From positions 36,090-100,089 of the forward strand of contig UQMK01000005.1 in the NCBI GenBank assembly GCA_900542085.1: a DNA stretch of 64,000 nt, read 5' to 3'. How positions within the stretch are numbered: position 1 is the first letter of the stretch; each line of letters opens with the position of its first letter. The stretch is from an uncultured Collinsella sp. GTDB taxonomy: Bacteria > Actinomycetota > Coriobacteriia > Coriobacteriales > Coriobacteriaceae. The position numbers and the translations under genes are program-made. Positions 13,643 to 21,293 of this stretch are shown here, piece after piece. The notes under the pieces are model-generated. The model saw nothing but the letters and a program-made list of their open reading frames with translations. It did no database searches and was not told the origin of the DNA.

Positions 13643-14797
13643 TTACTTACCAATATCAAGCCAATTGCACAGAACGTTGGCCCGCAATCTGGTCTCAGCG
13701 CATCTCATCGCCTCGGTTTTTGGCTTGTAGCGCAACTCTAATCGCTCACACACACTGTGGATGATGGCATCAAGCTGATCGTGATCATTGAGCATGTCAT
13801 GGGTTACAAGAAATACGTCGTATCCCATGCTTTGCAATGCTGTCATTCGGGTGGCGTCGTGGTCAAGCACAGCGCCCGATCCATGGATAACCTCTCCTTG
13901 AAGTTCGATAATCACAGCCTTCATTGTTATTGGATTTACGATGATGATATCGCCGTAACAGATTTTCTGACCTGCGATTTTCCGAGCTGAATTCGACAGC
14001 GGTGTTAAGTCGTTGACGAATATGTTTTTAAACTCCGCTCCGCCGGCACGCCTCGGATGACTTAGCAACATGATTCCAGCAACTTCTAGCGGGGATGCAG
14101 CAATACCTATCACCTGCTGTGCGGCTTCGTAGAATTGCCTTCCCCTCATCTCGTTTTTAACCTTCGCTGCAAATCTATGCAGTTCTTCTATTTCAATAAG
14201 AGGCTTTCTCATCCAGAGCGATGTGCCCTTTCCGCTAGCTTTATTTCCGGATCCGTCATCCTGCTGCCCACTTTGATCATTCTCGCTGTCCTTCTGGTGC
14301 GCCCGAGCATAGACTCGCTTCCATGGGGCCTCGTCTTGGGTTTCGTCTAGTTCAAACAGACTTTCTGTGGTGTACTGCTCTTCTTTTGATTTTGCTTGCT
14401 CAAGTGCCATATCGACCGCGGGCAATGGTTTAAAAATCGAGAACCATCCGCAGAACTCGTACATAGCCAGAACTAGATCGCATGAAGACACGCTTCGAGT
14501 CATGGTGAATAGCGTATTAAGAGGGTCAGTGACGCTAAAGCCCATACCTGTGTCGATGGAAACCTTCTCTGTATAGGCGCTGTTCCATCGGATGGTCCGT
14601 CTTGTCTCGGAATGCAGGTTACTTTGTGTTGATGCTGCTGTGATGACTGGCGTCTTAAGGACGTCGACTACGAAGGGCGATTGGGATAGGGCTCGCCAGC
14701 CGTCTTCGGAGTTGGGTAGGCGCGGGTAGAGGTCGCGCACTTGCGGTGGACAGCGCCAGTAGCGGAATGCGGTGTTTGCGCAGACGATTTCGTCCAT
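13643..14797 (-). CDS. Hypothetical protein with possible endonuclease-like C-terminus
   Basis: A 384-residue soluble protein. The N-terminus (NTAFRYWRCPPQVRDLYP) has the look of the small domain that opens many Coriobacteriia proteins related to AbiEi-like factors. A low-complexity Gln/Asp/Ser/Gly linker follows near 170-195. The C-terminal part has an acidic/hydrophobic strand (VIIELQGEVIH), then DHDATRMTALQSMGYDVFLV, reminiscent of Vsr/DUF559-type PD-(D/E)xK folds. That would suggest a nuclease-like domain, but the catalytic set is not clear. The gene is isolated between a tRNA-Ala and a tRNA-Val, in variable DNA. Confidence 0.55.
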   Translation of the reverse strand: MDEIVCANTAFRYWRCPPQVRDLYPRLPNSEDGWRALSQSPFVVDVLKTPVITAASTQSNLHSETRRTIRWNSAYTEKVSIDTGMGFSVTDPLNTLFTMTRSVSSCDLVLAMYEFCGWFSIFKPLPAVDMALEQAKSKEEQYTTESLFELDETQDEAPWKRVYARAHQKDSENDQSGQQDDGSGNKASGKGTSLWMRKPLIEIEELHRFAAKVKNEMRGRQFYEAAQQVIGIAASPLEVAGIMLLSHPRRAGGAEFKNIFVNDLTPLSNSARKIAGQKICYGDIIIVNPITMKAVIIELQGEVIHGSGAVLDHDATRMTALQSMGYDVFLVTHDMLNDHDQLDAIIHSVCERLELRYKPKTEAMRCAETRLRANVLCNWLDIGK

Positions 14798-15133
14798 TTG
14801 CGCCTCCCCTGGTATCGGCCGTAGGCCATGCGGATTGCGGACATGGCCGATTATCTACCGGGGCATCATGCGGGTAAGTACCGGAAGCAAACCAAAAGCT
14901 TGACGAGTTCCGCCGAAAAACTGTCGTGTGATAGAAATCCGCTGGAAGGCGCTCTGGGCATATGGTCCTTGTCTCCACATTTGTGCTTGGATCACAGGGG
15001 GAATTCAATGAAAATACGCATGCGTTTTATGCTAGACGTGTAATGGCGTCAGCAAAAATGGTGCGATAGAAAATGACGCCTTAGACGACTACGATTTGAT
15101 TTTGGTGTCACTTTTGGTGTCACCCTTGATATC
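14798..15133. other. Intergenic region with possible integrase-tail remnant
   Basis: Some 336 bases with no convincing gene. Near 15102-15125 two direct copies of TTTGGTGTCAC occur. On the minus strand they would translate as VTPKVTPK, a sequence often seen at the end of tyrosine integrases. As this lies just past the tRNA-Val 3' end and its terminator, it may be a scar of an older integrated element. This is weak. Confidence 0.35.
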
Positions 15134-15169
15134 AAAAAGAAAAAGGCCAGAGGCTTAATACCTCTGACC
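15134..15169 (-). terminator. Terminator of tRNA-Val
   Basis: On the minus strand a 9-bp stem with one imperfect pair (15161-15169 with 15145-15153) is followed by TTTTTCTTTTT (15134-15144). It stands 12 bases beyond the tRNA-Val 3' end. Confidence 0.85.
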
Positions 15170-15180
15170 TGCGCTTTTGA

Positions 15181-15255
15181 TGGTGGGCGATACAAGATTC
15201 GAACTTGTGACCCCATCCGTGTGAAGGATATGCTCTACCCCTGAGCCAATCGCCC
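15181..15255 (-). tRNA. tRNA-Val(CAC)
   Basis: A complete 75-nt cloverleaf with encoded CCA. The anticodon loop TTCACAC gives anticodon CAC (valine, codon GUG). The acceptor GGGCGAT pairs with ATCGCCC, and the T-loop TTCGAAT is normal. Confidence 0.96.
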
Positions 15256-15275
15256 GTCGCCTTTCGGCAAAAGAG

Positions 15276-15305
15276 ATACTAACATAGCCGTGCGAGGTTT
15301 TCCAA
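15276..15305 (-). promoter_or_regulatory. Promoter of tRNA-Val
   Basis: On the minus strand TTGGAA (15300-15305) and TAGTAT (15276-15281) are 18 bp apart, 20 bases before the tRNA. Confidence 0.55.
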
Positions 15306-15393
15306 GAACTTTTTACCCTCGATTTTAAATTCGTGGGCGCAAACCACGCCACAGCAATCAGGGAAGCCGACAAACCCCCAGCTCAACCGCCCT

Positions 15394-16212
15394 TTATCGC
15401 TTGATCCACGACGTCTCGGGGCGGCAGATAAGTCGCGCGTTGTTGTAGGCCATGTCGAGCGTGAGGCAGGTGCGTGCGGCGTAAAAGCCGTCCTCGCGCT
15501 GGATAGTCAGCGCCAGCTCGGGCTTGTCGCCGGTTAGGCACAGCGGCAGCAGCAGCTGAATCCGGCCGCCGTAGAACTGCGGCACCGCGAGCGTGTAGTT
15601 GGCTGCGGCGCGGCGGGCGGCCTCGACGACGGCGCCCTCAAAGGCGCGGCGCAGCAGCAGCGAGTTGTCCTCCCCCATCAGGCTGGCGGGGATGCGCGTC
15701 AGGTTCTCCTCGTCGCCCAGAATGTGGTCGATGTTGGAACGGATGGGCAAGCGGTAGTCAAAGACCAGCTCGGAGGGGTCCTCGGCAAAGCGTACGCGGC
15801 ACGGCAGGTACTCAAACGAGACCAGCATGGGGTCGCTTTCCTTAAAGAAGCCCTTCAAAAACCAGCGCTGGCGCGCATCGGGCTTGGTGTTAGGCTCAAA
15901 CAGACCGTAGATGGTCTCGTAGCGGCGTGTGTACAGCCCGGTGTTAAACAGACAGCGGTCGTCGTCGAACACTAGCGGCAGGTTGGACGGTGCGGTCTGG
16001 TCAACGTCGCGCTCAGTCAGGAACACCGCGCGGCTAAACGAAAACGACAGGTAGTTTTTGAGGATGCGGTTGCTAGGACCCCAGTCCTCGGGATCGGCGA
16101 GGTCGACCAGACGGTCGTAACAGGGCTCGGGGCAAAATGCAAAGTCGTAGACATTGCTGCACAGGGTGCTGGGGATTTCCATGTGGTGTCCAATCAATTC
16201 AATAACTGGCAT
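15394..16212 (-). CDS. DUF3825 domain protein
   Basis: A 272-residue protein. The end LLLPLCLTGDKPELALTI followed by CLTLDMAYNNARLI is the strongly conserved C-terminus of DUF3825, a domain often found as a single protein or fused to OST-HTH/LOTUS and NYN-type RNA-related domains. The middle (SFEYLPCRVRF, DYRLPIRSNIDHIL) is also in keeping. Its biochemical activity is not established. It stands alone between tRNA-Val and the Fic gene, at the start of a row of toxin-antitoxin-like genes. Confidence 0.85.
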   Translation of the reverse strand: MPVIELIGHHMEIPSTLCSNVYDFAFCPEPCYDRLVDLADPEDWGPSNRILKNYLSFSFSRAVFLTERDVDQTAPSNLPLVFDDDRCLFNTGLYTRRYETIYGLFEPNTKPDARQRWFLKGFFKESDPMLVSFEYLPCRVRFAEDPSELVFDYRLPIRSNIDHILGDEENLTRIPASLMGEDNSLLLRRAFEGAVVEAARRAAANYTLAVPQFYGGRIQLLLPLCLTGDKPELALTIQREDGFYAARTCLTLDMAYNNARLICRPETSWIKR

Positions 16213-16227
16213 GCGAATGCTTAGATT

Positions 16228-16743
16228 CTATACGTGCGACGGGTCGCCCGAGCCTACAACACAACCGCGGCGCAGCTCTTCGGCGAGCTCGCTGGTCGTG
16301 CGGCGACTAGAAACGAGGTCCTGGATCCAGGCGTAGTACTGGTTGTCTTTGGGCTCGGGGCTGTCGGACAGCGCGACCGGAGTGCCTGCGAACCTTAAGA
16401 CGGACAACGCAAAGACAAGGCTGGTGCGTTTGTTGCCGTCCTCAAAGATGTGGTCCTTGACCATGTGCTCGGCCACGTAGGTGATCTGGTCAAAGATGTC
16501 TGCGAAGCGGTCGACCGGCGATTGACCGAATATCGTACAGAATGCACCCGCAAGCACGGACTCGACGCGTCCAAGCTCAAGCGCGGCCCGGCCGCCTGTG
16601 GCGTCGGTCGTATAACAGAGCCCGACCGTCATCAGCGTGCTGTGTAGGCGCATCACGGCCGCTGCCATGGCCCCGAGCGAACCGGCATCATCGAGCACGA
16701 GCGGCGCGAACGGATGCGCCTGGCGCGTCGCGACCGCCATCAT
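16228..16743 (-). CDS. Fic/Doc-family toxin
   Basis: A 171-residue Fic-fold protein. The active-site motif HIFEDGNKR at residues 98-106 fits HxFx(D/E)GN(K/G)R, with Lys at the position used by Doc-type proteins that phosphorylate EF-Tu, rather than the Gly common in AMPylating Fic proteins. It is therefore probably a Doc-like kinase toxin. The ATG at 16743 overlaps the previous stop (ATGA), so a longer frame from 16887 is rejected. The upstream 61-residue gene is the natural antitoxin candidate. Confidence 0.85.
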   Translation of the reverse strand: MMAVATRQAHPFAPLVLDDAGSLGAMAAAVMRLHSTLMTVGLCYTTDATGGRAALELGRVESVLAGAFCTIFGQSPVDRFADIFDQITYVAEHMVKDHIFEDGNKRTSLVFALSVLRFAGTPVALSDSPEPKDNQYYAWIQDLVSSRRTTSELAEELRRGCVVGSGDPSHV

Positions 16744-16925
16744 GAGTTCTCCAAGAGCCTGAGCGCGTTGGGCATGTCCGCAATGGTCAGTCGAATAGCT
16801 TCGTCGATTGACGTGGCGCCGTCGAGCAAAATCGGTGATGCTGAATTTGCCACGTGCGCAGTTGAATGATCTTCTTGAGCAACGCAATCAGCGCCGTCAT
16901 CATTTTGAACATAGCTCCAAGGCAT
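16740..16925 (-). CDS. Small partner of the Fic/Doc toxin, probable antitoxin
   Basis: A 61-residue acidic protein that directly precedes and overlaps the toxin gene. The N-terminus is MPWSYVQNDDG, and the C-terminus is helical (SIDEAIRLTIADMPNALRLL). It has no Phd-type DNA-binding domain. The same N-terminal motif (MFWSYVQLDDG) opens the 92-residue protein at 18801-19079, which stands next to an MNT nucleotidyltransferase. Antitoxin function is inferred only from order and size. Confidence 0.6.
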   Translation of the reverse strand: MPWSYVQNDDGADCVAQEDHSTAHVANSASPILLDGATSIDEAIRLTIADMPNALRLLENS

Positions 16926-16936
16926 GTCTAACTCCT

Positions 16937-17626
16937 CTATAGCTTTACAGACGAAATAGCCCGCGAGTCGTACTCTAGGGCGATCGGCTGCCAGACGAGG
17001 TCTTCGATGGCGCAGTTTAGGGTGTTTGCGAGCGCCAATGCCGAGGAGACCGAGGCACGGCGTAGGTCGAGTTGGTTCTGCTCGTAGAGTTGTATGGCGC
17101 GAAGCTTAACCCCCGATTGGGCGGCGAGCTGTTTTTGCGTTAGTCCGGCTGACTTTCGTGCCGCCTTGAGACCCTTTTTGTCTGCCTGGGCGTTGTTCCA
17201 TTTATCAATGACAATCTGGGCGAATTTGTCTTCGGAGGCCTCATGAAGCGGGTGATACGAACCGACTATCCAATCGAGCGGGGCGACTTCGAGTAGCTCA
17301 TTAAAGCCCAGGCTGCACATCCATTGCGCATAGGCCAAAACCCAGCCCGCCCAATACTGAGGCGAACGGTCGAACGGGTAGGTCTCCCTGCATTCGACGG
17401 GGGTCAGTCCCGCATGGACGATAATATCGCGTGCGAGCTCGTCGCCCGTCATGCCGCAGATGACGCGAGGCATACCGCGCTCAAACTGCTTCATCTCAAA
17501 AGCGTTCGACAGGATCGCCGTCAACTCGGCTGGAGTCAGCCCTTGGTCACAGATGGCAAAATCGACCGCCTCACCCAGCGTTCTCATGGCATCCTCGAGA
17601 TACATCTCACTGTAGGCGTGGATCAT
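16937..17626 (-). CDS. HTH (XRE) antitoxin of DUF3990 system
   Basis: A 229-residue protein. Residues 1-145 are an uncharacterised helical domain with a DUF3791/DUF3990-partner look (WAGWVLAYAQW). Residues about 151-212 are an XRE helix-turn-helix (LKAARKSAGLTQKQLAAQSG, RAIQLYEQNQLDLRRAS). It overlaps the DUF3990 gene by 20 bases and is transcribed after it. I infer that it neutralises the ART-like toxin and binds the large palindrome at 18288-18340 to control the operon. Confidence 0.75.
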   Translation of the reverse strand: MIHAYSEMYLEDAMRTLGEAVDFAICDQGLTPAELTAILSNAFEMKQFERGMPRVICGMTGDELARDIIVHAGLTPVECRETYPFDRSPQYWAGWVLAYAQWMCSLGFNELLEVAPLDWIVGSYHPLHEASEDKFAQIVIDKWNNAQADKKGLKAARKSAGLTQKQLAAQSGVKLRAIQLYEQNQLDLRRASVSSALALANTLNCAIEDLVWQPIALEYDSRAISSVKL

Positions 17627-18275
17627 CGCCCGTCATCCCCTCTCGAATGATATCGACGATACGAATTCCCTCAAACGGATTCTCGGCAAGTAGCTCACGG
17701 TGCTGTGCCCTTGCCGCTTCATCTCGCTCCTTGGCCAATGGACCATACAGAGCTAGCGGCGCACGTTCAAATCCTGCAAAACGAATGCTCTTAAACGCAC
17801 GCTCGCTTTTGAGCACAATCTGCTCTCCCAGGTTACCGCGCCTCATAGATCGACCAAGCTGATCGACGGTAATCGTATTGTTCACAAAAGCTCTGGCATA
17901 GCTAAAGTACGAGTCGTCCGCACGCCATCCCCTTATTACGTCGCAAGTGCTCGTCTCGGGTAGAAAGTGGTCATGGAGATATTCGCACGACCTCGCGGCA
18001 ATGGCGGTATCTTTGCGAAAAGAACGATGCTCAACGAGCAACGCTATCCAATGCAGGACGCAATATTGCGGCGATAGCAAGTCGAGAATTATGAGATCGG
18101 CTGTATCGAGTTCATAGCGATTCGCAAAGCCATCGGCATCACGCGAGCATGCCCATTCCCTTGCAAGGTCGAGGCTCTCTGTGCAATAGAATCCCTGTCC
18201 ATAGTCTTTATGGACTTTCCCCAGGTCAAGCTGGGGAGTCTCAATGATTTTCAGAGAACCATGCCACAGTTCCAC
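17607..18275 (-). CDS. DUF3990 (ADP-ribosyltransferase-like) toxin
   Basis: A 222-residue protein. ELWHGSLKIIETPQLDLGK then KDYGQGFYCTES is the start of DUF3990 proteins, which share the fold of NAD-dependent ADP-ribosyltransferases and occur with HTH or DUF3791 partners in bacterial TA-like pairs. The start is a GTG at 18273-18275 with GGAG 6 bases upstream. It is the first gene of the operon, behind a 53-bp palindromic operator. The target of modification is unknown. Confidence 0.8.
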   Translation of the reverse strand: MELWHGSLKIIETPQLDLGKVHKDYGQGFYCTESLDLAREWACSRDADGFANRYELDTADLIILDLLSPQYCVLHWIALLVEHRSFRKDTAIAARSCEYLHDHFLPETSTCDVIRGWRADDSYFSYARAFVNNTITVDQLGRSMRRGNLGEQIVLKSERAFKSIRFAGFERAPLALYGPLAKERDEAARAQHRELLAENPFEGIRIVDIIREGMTGDDPRLQ

Positions 18276-18287
18276 TCGAGTCTCCTA

Positions 18288-18340
18288 ACAGGTATCGCTC
18301 TAGCGATAGTATAGCACACTATCGCTAGAGCGATACCTGT
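18288..18340 (-). promoter_or_regulatory. Perfect 23-bp inverted repeat: operator/promoter of the DUF3990 operon
   Basis: Arms 18288-18310 and 18318-18340 are perfect reverse complements with a 7-base centre. Each arm is itself a near-palindrome TATCGCTNNAGCGATA, so there are two operators facing each other. On the minus strand a -10 TATACT (18308-18313) lies between them and would lead to the GTG at 18275. No good -35 is visible, which fits a repressed promoter. Confidence 0.8.
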
Positions 18341-18408
18341 ATTCAAAGAGCGAGAGGGTGTATGGAACCGAGTTTGAGTTCAATACTGGCTTCCAAGACT
18401 CTCCGAGT

Positions 18409-18473
18409 CCGGAAGTATGCGGCAAAATTCTGACTTGTTGCCCACACTGGAGCGCACCAACGCCTCTACCTGC
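18409..18473. repeat. Possible truncated copy C of the 134-bp element
   Basis: The 16-mer CAACGCCTCTACCTGC is shared exactly with copy B (56355-56488). Upstream, CCGGAAGTATGCGGCAAAAT resembles the start of that element. The right half is absent, being replaced by the end of the MNT gene. The match is partial and the spacing is about 9 bases shorter. Confidence 0.4.
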
Positions 18474-18772
18474 TACAGCACTTCATAGATGCGCACCTCA
18501 TCCTGCTCGATGCTTTTGCGGAAGGCCGGGCGCATGTGCTCTGGTGGGTTGGTGACGACATCGACCTTTCGCCCAAGTTCCATCTCGAGCTCATAGGAGA
18601 GTTCGTAAAGCGTGCCGAACGTCATGGTGTTGCCGCAAACTAGGCGCAAGTCAATATCGCTATCGGGCGTTTGCTCGCCTCGGGCAAACGAGCCAAATAA
18701 ATATGCTTCGCTGACGTCGTATTGAGTCAGCACGCGGGAGACGGCAGTGGATATGTCGGTAGTCGAAATCAT
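18473..18772 (-). CDS. MNT-type nucleotidyltransferase, orphan copy
   Basis: A 99-residue minimal nucleotidyltransferase with the motif GSFARGE (27-33) and metal-binding aspartates in PDSDIDL (Asp39, Asp41). Proteins of this type act as MntA antitoxins that AMPylate their HepT toxin. It is about 80% identical by eye to the copy at 20994-21293, but no HepT gene follows; the stop runs straight into the truncated repeat. It may be a leftover antitoxin or may act with the WSYVQ-motif protein upstream (18801-19079). Confidence 0.85.
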   Translation of the reverse strand: MISTTDISTAVSRVLTQYDVSEAYLFGSFARGEQTPDSDIDLRLVCGNTMTFGTLYELSYELEMELGRKVDVVTNPPEHMRPAFRKSIEQDEVRIYEVL

Positions 18773-18800
18773 GGGTTATTTACCGTTCAACAGTAGAACG

Positions 18801-19079
18801 TCAGAGGGCCAGCGCCGAAACCGCCAGTCCGGCTTTTTGGCGTTCGGCGAGCTCGAAGATAAACGGGGCGTTTGATCTAACAAATTCTGTCAAGAAATTG
18901 AGGTCATCAGCAGTAAATCCTTCGACATTGAACCATTTGACCGCAGGCAAGAAGCATTCCGCATGGTCAAAGCCAAAGTCAACCGGGCGCTCGACGGCTA
19001 CGCGAACGGTTCCGTCTTCTCTTGTCTCTGAGTAGGCAAACTGGGTGCCATCATCAAGCTGAACATAGCTCCAAAACAT
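18801..19079 (-). CDS. Small acidic protein with WSYVQxDDG N-terminus
   Basis: A 92-residue protein starting MFWSYVQLDDGTQFAYSETR, chosen because GGAGG stands 7 bases before the ATG at 19079. It seems to be a compact beta/alpha protein with a C-terminal helix pair (DLNFLTEFVRSNAPFIFELA). The first eleven residues match the putative antitoxin of the Fic/Doc pair (16740-16925) nearly exactly. The gene is followed by the orphan MNT gene. Family unknown; an antitoxin or immunity role is a guess. Confidence 0.65.
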   Translation of the reverse strand: MFWSYVQLDDGTQFAYSETREDGTVRVAVERPVDFGFDHAECFLPAVKWFNVEGFTADDLNFLTEFVRSNAPFIFELAERQKAGLAVSALAL

Positions 19080-19242
19080 GACTACCTCCTTAGTGTTTGC
19101 ATTTGAGTATAAAGAACGGAGTGGATTTAACACGAGGTGAATAGAATTGATCCAATAAGACCCGTACCCTGCGGCTGGCTACACAAGCGATAGTTCTTGT
19201 TTCGAAAACGCATATGGCTGCACGTTAGACATTGCATGCATG

Positions 19243-19279
19243 AAAAAGGCAACGCTCCCTTGCCGAAAGCGTTGCCTTT
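19243..19279 (-). terminator. Two-way terminator of the LPXTG gene
   Basis: AAAGGCAACGCT (19245-19256) and AGCGTTGCCTTT (19268-19279) pair perfectly around an 11-base loop. On the minus strand it ends in five T. It lies 49 bases beyond the stop of the surface-protein gene. Confidence 0.85.
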
Positions 19280-19327
19280 AAAGTTCCTACAGAGCTCTTG
19301 TATCACAGCCAAGTGCGTCGCACCGCA

Positions 19328-20449
19328 TCAGCAGCGATATGCGGCGCTCAGAAGCACTGTCCCCAGCAGAAATAGCGTTAAGGAGGCAGCTATCCAGTAG
19401 TTGTCGCCGGTCTTGGGAAGCGCCGGCGTTGTTGCCATAGTGGATTTGGGCTTGGTCGTCTTGGTGACTGTTGTTTTGGTGACCGTTGTCTTGGGCGACG
19501 TAGCTGCGGGTTTCACCGTAGGATCCGTCGCCGGTCTCGCACCGGGTTGCCCCGAAGCGGGATCGGCGCCACCAGTAGTCTTGCCCGTGCCATCGCCTGG
19601 CACCTCACCGCCGGGTGTACCGGTCTCCCCCGCCGGGGCGGTGGCGCCCTCGGGTTCAATGACCACGTGCGGTGCCACGGCCCCGTCAGCATCCACCACG
19701 CCGGCAGCACCAAAGACTCCACCTGCGGGCGTCACAAAGTGCACGGCCACGAGTGACCCGCGATCGCAGGCAACGCCGGCATCCGCACCGGTCGCATCCA
19801 GCCAGGACGCATCCACGGAAAGCGTCTTGCTCACAACGTCGGCACCAAACCCCTCGTCGAGCAAGCGCACGCCATAGAAGCGCAAACCCGCATCGGCGCC
19901 AGTGCCCGCTGCAGTAACGTGCCCGCCGCCGCGCACGGTCAAGCTGCCTGCGGCGATGCCGGCCACCGTCTGGCCAACAACGCCTGCCCCGTCGGCCCTG
20001 GCATCGACCGTGCAGCCATCCACCACCAGCGCCTGGGACACATGGATCCCGCATTGCGAACCCGTCGCCGTGAGCGAGCCGGAGCCGCAGAGCGTAAGGT
20101 TCCCCCACACCTCAATGCCGCTCATGGAAATGTCCGCATCGGGCGCATGTGTCTCGACCACGGAGTTTTGCCCCACAAGCGTCACCACCAGGTCGCCGTC
20201 TGCGCCGATGGCCTCGCCCGCATAGCCGGTAAGCTCCAGATGGTCGACTTCGGTCCAGGCCCAACCGAGGCCCGAAACGCCCGGCTCGTTGTACGTGGAG
20301 CCCGCGATAAACAGGCTCTCCGCGCCCGCGGCATAAGAAGGCCCGCCCAGCAAAACGCATAGGCAGGCCATGACAGTAAGCAGGAGGTAGTGTCGGCTAG
20401 TGTGGAACGCGGTGACAAACATAACCGCTCCGATCTTCGCAAGAGCCAA
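19328..20449 (-). CDS. LPXTG cell-wall anchored surface protein
   Basis: A 373-residue exported protein. A signal peptide (YLLLTVMACLCVLLGGPSYA) is followed by a repetitive glycine/valine-rich beta-rich domain (about 45-270) of the carbohydrate-binding or beta-helix kind (LTLCGSGSLTATGSQ, LTVRGGGHVTAAG). A Pro/Gly/Thr linker follows, then a short KTTVTKTTVTKTT wall-spanning repeat. The end is LPKTG (about 344-348), a membrane helix and a basic tip, so sortase would anchor it to peptidoglycan. The first codon could be M1 or M10. The ligand is unknown. Confidence 0.85.
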   Translation of the reverse strand: MALAKIGAVMFVTAFHTSRHYLLLTVMACLCVLLGGPSYAAGAESLFIAGSTYNEPGVSGLGWAWTEVDHLELTGYAGEAIGADGDLVVTLVGQNSVVETHAPDADISMSGIEVWGNLTLCGSGSLTATGSQCGIHVSQALVVDGCTVDARADGAGVVGQTVAGIAAGSLTVRGGGHVTAAGTGADAGLRFYGVRLLDEGFGADVVSKTLSVDASWLDATGADAGVACDRGSLVAVHFVTPAGGVFGAAGVVDADGAVAPHVVIEPEGATAPAGETGTPGGEVPGDGTGKTTGGADPASGQPGARPATDPTVKPAATSPKTTVTKTTVTKTTKPKSTMATTPALPKTGDNYWIAASLTLFLLGTVLLSAAYRC

Positions 20450-20638
20450 TGGAAACTGCGCCAGAAAACTACCTGGTAACAGCAGTTATTAGTGTAGCGA
20501 GATCAAGCAGGAGACGATAAAGAAACCTGCGACCGACCCCCTAAATTAGGTGTAAATCGTTTTGCCAGTCGGTGAAAGGAGGCCAAGTTCGACGAAGCTC
20601 CGTAGACTGTCGAGGACAACGCACCAACCAACGACGAA

Positions 20639-21007
20639 TTAGCTCTGACGCTCCTTAAAGATTCGCAAAGCTTTCTCTAGTTCGGGAATATCATCGACGA
20701 TGACTTTCCAAGCCAAGGACCGATCAACCTCTCGATAACCGTGCGCTACGAAGTTGCGAAAACCCCTAATATCATTCCAGGGATACTCCGGAAAAGCTGA
20801 TTGGACTTCTTCGGAAAGATGGAGCACATCCTCAGCGTTTCTGTAAACAGGGCTCATGATTGCGTCGTAGGCAAGTTCGCCTTCCTCGCTTCTATCGCAA
20901 ACAAAGGAACTCTCCGTAGAGCCAAAATGGTCGATACGTTTAGTTAGCGTCTCGCAATCAGACAGAATGACATCGATAAGCTCAGCGTCTCGCTTACGCC
21001 GCTTCAT
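20639..21007 (-). CDS. hepT: HepT-family toxin
   Basis: A 122-residue HEPN protein. The RNase motif Rx4-6H is present as Arg84-x4-His89-Gly-Tyr91 (RNFVAHGY); the tyrosine is the residue AMPylated by MntA in characterised pairs. The start at 21007 (MKRRKRDAEL) has GAGG at 7-8 bases and overlaps the MNT stop by 14 bases. Together with the next gene it is a complete MntA-HepT toxin-antitoxin pair, in the usual antitoxin-first order. Confidence 0.88.
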   Translation of the reverse strand: MKRRKRDAELIDVILSDCETLTKRIDHFGSTESSFVCDRSEEGELAYDAIMSPVYRNAEDVLHLSEEVQSAFPEYPWNDIRGFRNFVAHGYREVDRSLAWKVIVDDIPELEKALRIFKERQS

Positions 21008-21293
21008 AAAGACGCACCTCATCCTGTTCAATGTTTTTGCGGAAAGCCGGACGCATGTGCTCAGGCGGATTGGTCACAATCTCAACCTCTCGCCCGAGCT
21101 CCTCTTCAAGTTCAAGGGAGATTTCGTATAGCGTGCCAAACGTCATGCTGTCTCCGCAAACGAGGCGCAAATCGATATCACTATCTGGCGTCTGCTCACC
21201 GCGGGCAAAAGAGCCGAACAGATAGGCTTCACGGACGTCATAACGAGACAGTACGCGAGAAACAGCAGCGGATATGTCGACAAGAGTAATCAT
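20994..21293 (-). CDS. mntA: MntA-type nucleotidyltransferase antitoxin
   Basis: A 99-residue minimal nucleotidyltransferase with GSFARGE and PDSDIDL motifs intact. It is the first gene of the pair and overlaps hepT by 14 bases. In studied systems this enzyme adds AMP groups to the HepT tyrosine and so blocks its RNase. The near-identical orphan copy at 18473-18772 points to a local duplication. Confidence 0.9.
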   Translation of the reverse strand: MITLVDISAAVSRVLSRYDVREAYLFGSFARGEQTPDSDIDLRLVCGDSMTFGTLYEISLELEEELGREVEIVTNPPEHMRPAFRKNIEQDEVRLYEAA

